Source: Amphirosellinia nigrospora
Taxonomy: Eukaryota > Ascomycota > Sordariomycetes > Xylariales > Xylariaceae
Direction: 5' to 3'
Assembly: GCA_004123355.1 (NCBI GenBank)
Contig: SCHM01000001.1
Span: 7,202,193-7,266,192 of the forward strand
DNA: 64,000 nt
Shown: piece after piece, positions 60,938 to 64,000 of the stretch
Position numbering within the stretch: the stretch's first letter is position 1
Layout: each line of letters starts with the position of its first letter
Made by a program: the position numbers and the translations under genes
The notes under the pieces: generated by a model
The model's database searches: none
What the model saw: the letters and a program-made list of their open reading frames with translations, nothing else
What the model was told of the DNA's origin: nothing

Positions 60938-63900
60938 TCAGTCCATCCCTTGCTGTGGAAACATGCCTTGCCACGATGCACTATTCAGCATGTGCTCGTA
61001 GTCTCTTGGTTGTTGCCGCAGTTGTTCTTGCTCCAATTGTATCCCTTGAGGATGAGACCGATGGGCCGATGGGTGCATCTGCTGCGAAGGCAACATTGGG
61101 TCTGAATACATTTGTGGATGGAATGGGATGCCCGGGTCCCCTGCGAAGGCATTAAATACGGTGGAAGGGGGCCCAGAAGTTGACCTTCGATACTGTCATA
61201 AAGTTGAGGTACGTAATACGAGGAAGGGTCGTGCTGCAGCATATCTCTAGGGTTCGCATGCAGGCTGGGTCCATGGATGCCAAAGTCGGCTCGCGGCTGA
61301 TTGGGATATGCCAGTGGGTCGTCCGAGGGAAACATCATGGCGTCCAGTCGGTGTATCTGCTGGGCCGCCCCTATTGTGGAATGCTGTGCCTTGGCTTGGC
61401 CGGCATCGCTGGCGCTTGTTGTTGCTATGGAATCTTGTGATGTCACTGTCAAGTCGGAAGGTGAAAAATGAAAGGTACCAAACGACGGGTCGAAATTGGG
61501 GCTTGGTCCGGGCTCAGTGCCGAAGGAGCTACTGTGTGGGATAGATACCGGGGAACGCTTCTGGATCTTTGCCGAGATGGCTTTTGATAGACTGGGGCCT
61601 CTAGAAGCGCCCCGAGATGACATAGGGGAGCCGGCTTTTTGGACCAACGGACCGCCATCAGTTTTTAGTCCTGATCGTGGTCGCTTCTTTGATGGTATGC
61701 TGTGCGCCTCGGAAGGCTTTAAGTTGACTGGCAACTGATCAAAGAGGGTCTAGGATGGTCAGTCAGTCACCTGCCAGTTTCGCCCTCAACATTTAGGGAT
61801 AGGACTTACCCCCAAAGTACTCGATATCCGGTCCGCAACCATGCTCTTCGCTGCAAGCTCACCAATCATGTCTTTCCCTGCTATCGCGTCTGCTAGTATT
61901 TCCTTCGACCCTGGCTTGTCCTGGTTTTCTAGGACAAAGAATAGCAAGGATATGATGGCGAAAAATTCCGAGAACAGGGTAAACCAGTAAGGTCCAACCA
62001 GAGATACCTGTTTCCGCATCTCGGTGCCAATATGCACGATGTTGCGGGACTGTGATGTATGCAGCCCCACAGGCGTACGCCCGTTCACTAATTTCTTTAC
62101 CAGCACAAACCCTTGGAGAAACATAGTGAAGGAAAGGCCTATAGAGAACCATTTGAACATGGGCGTAGGCAAATCTGAGTAAATTACGAATCCTAGCGAA
62201 AGTCAGCATTTCGTCCATCGGAAGTCATGGGCACAAAATCGAAACGCTGCGAGCGGCGGCAACTTGAAAACTTCGAGAGCTGGGGTTTAGAAATCTTACC
62301 GAACAACTTCAACAGCTCCTTCAGGATTCGGTCGCCAAGCAAAAGGTAACTGTTCATTCCACTGTTGAAGTTCTTCTTCCATCTCCTGAATCCGGGAGTA
62401 GCTGACCATATAAGAACTATTATGTGATTCATCTCCGTCTGCCTCTTCGGGATCTATCCTTTTCAAGGGGTAGACATTTTTCACGACTTTGCTAAGTAGG
62501 TCCATCAATTTCACGTGGGCGTTAAAAGCCTCGATATAAGATGGAGTACCGGCAGGCGGTGTTGTAATTCCTTCTCTCGTGATGAATTGATCGTCCACGG
62601 CCGTTGGTAGCAATTGGTCGATATCATCATCGTTCAAGAGCAAGGGGAATCCTAGTAACGCAGACACGTAGGTGTCCATCTGACGACATATATAGAAGAC
62701 TCTGCGCCTCGTTTCAGACTCTATAGGATCCAGCTTGATATGAGGTAAATGCCGATGCAGCCCCATTCTCAGTGCAGATCGTAAAGCGATGCCGACAAAG
62801 CCATAGCAAGTGCTCAGATTCGAAATAGATTGCAAGAATAGAATCATGAAAAGTAGAGCCTGGAGCGAAACGAGGTCCCGACACTCCGTAATATCCTGTA
62901 ATAAGAATCTAGCTGAGCTGTAATAGTTAAGCCTGCATATAGTGTTAGCTATCCATTTATGCATTGAGACATAGAGGATGGGGGTTTATACGCTTCATCA
63001 ATAGACATCTTGTATGGCGGAGAGTTTGTCATCCCATGGTCAGCCACATCATACATACAACCAAGAGCCATAGCCGAGTACGCCAGGGCCAAGTTCCTCT
63101 TGTCTTCCGTTCCGAATTCGTCACTTGGTTTTTCGTACAGTTTGTCAAGTGTATTGTAGAAAGTAGGTTTATGAACGATTCGTAGTAAGCAAGTCGCGTT
63201 GTCTAAAGACTCCGAACATAATGCAATTGCTCTCGCCTTAGGTGGCAGGTTGTGTATGGACGGGTTAGAGGCAGTGGCCCATGAAGAGCCCGGGGTTGGT
63301 CGAGGTGAATCGAGGGTAGTAACGCCTGAAGGTCGAGGAGGCCGCGGCATGAAGGGTATCTGGTAATCTCTCCCCAACAGGGTCCGAAAATGCTTTTTCA
63401 TTTGCTTAAAGAAAACGGACCCAGACGACGTGCCATGGAAGTCGTAGTCGCCGCTCTCGCTCAGATCCAGCTGGCCTGCACTGGATATCATGGACTGCAA
63501 TTGGCCATCGGCAGCCGGCGGTTTGGCCTGGTCTTTCTTTTGAGCAGCGGCAGCCTTCTGTCTCGCCTGTTCACGCATCCGGAATTCTTGCTGGACAGCA
63601 GGATCCAGATTTGGATCATTTAGATCAACATCAGGCATGAACTTGCGGAGCAACGTCTCGGCCCGCGATAGCTTATTCTCCAGCGCCTCGATATACTGCG
63701 GTGCCGGGTTCCTTCTCCTATTGGAAGGCTTATCGTAGGTACATTCTGTAAGCTTAGTGAGCGACAGGCAGACAACACGAGGGGGAGGGGAGGAAATCCA
63801 CACCATAGCTATAGACCTGGCAGTGTGTACAAGGTTGCTTGCCGTCGCACTTTATTTTCTTGCGACGGCACTCATCGCAAGCACGCGTCACCCGACGGCG

Positions 63901-64000
63901 TTGTTGCAGGGGGACGGGGGCCCTGGACGGGACGACGAGTCGGATTGGGGTTCGGGGTCTTCCTGGTCATTGTCACCGGGAGACTGGGTTTCGGCAACCC
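60938..64000 (-). CDS. Zn(II)2Cys6 fungal transcription factor, N-terminus beyond the window edge
   Basis: Nuclear regulator. The zinc cluster is complete: [18 protein letters not shown] continuing [10 protein letters not shown], matching CX2CX6CX5CX2CX6C. An intron (about 63731-63804) falls one codon before the last Cys. A basic linker ([20 protein letters not shown]) and a leucine-rich coiled coil follow. The middle-homology (Fungal_trans) region includes [59 protein letters not shown] and [17 protein letters not shown]. The C-terminus is Ser/Pro- then Gln/Met-rich and ends GMFPQQGMD at 60938. Missing bases: the GGGGG runs at 63909-63913 and 61167-61171, and near 62050. I cannot assign an ortholog name or target pathway. 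The start codon lies off the window, so the length is unknown (more than 850 residues). Confidence 0.85.

Overview
This window looks like nuclear DNA of a filamentous ascomycete (Pezizomycotina, most likely Sordariomycetes). The genes are interrupted by short GT-AG introns, mostly 50-200 nt, with CTAAC/CTAAT-like branch sites. Several genes are typical of moulds: a 359-residue G-protein beta subunit, a phosducin-like protein of the BDM-1 type, a C6 transcription factor and an expanded-family CPFY/HCPRC zinc-finger protein. I found no rRNA, tRNA, CRISPR array or intact transposon.

Layout. 1-6.8 kb: acetoacetyl-CoA synthetase (+) converging on an adenosine-deaminase-like gene (-). 9.8-22.3 kb: three + strand genes separated by 3-5 kb: G-beta, its likely chaperone (phosducin-like) and an unrecognised single-pass membrane protein. 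22.3-28.2 kb: a gene-poor stretch with an intact zinc-finger gene and a DUF6594 fragment, the only part that looks accessory. 28.2-49.9 kb: dense housekeeping genes: SGF73 (SAGA), a peroxisomal ANT1-type carrier, NOSIP, tafazzin, a PHO85-type CDK, a septin-like GTPase, poly(A) polymerase and ITC1 (ISW2 remodeller). 52.7-60 kb: ALG8, an ERGIC-53/EMP47-type lectin and Xaa-Pro aminopeptidase. 60.9-64 kb: a Zn(II)2Cys6 regulator cut by the right edge.

Two neighbour pairs make functional sense. G-beta and phosducin-like act on the same heterotrimer. ALG8, which builds the N-glycan precursor, and the lectin, a glycoprotein cargo receptor, are divergently transcribed from one 1.2-kb interval.

The strongest whole-window signal is technical. 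Nearly every conserved gene reads correctly only if one base is restored at one or more points, very often in a run of G, C, A or T. All resolvable shifts are in the deletion direction. Housekeeping genes would not all decay in the same way, so I read this as homopolymer under-calling in the assembly, not pseudogenisation. Genes are therefore annotated across these shifts, and the positions are listed per gene. Tafazzin and the PHO85-type kinase read through cleanly. I found no convincing new biological system. The most unusual proteins are the septin-like GTPase with a degenerate G4 motif and the unassigned membrane protein.
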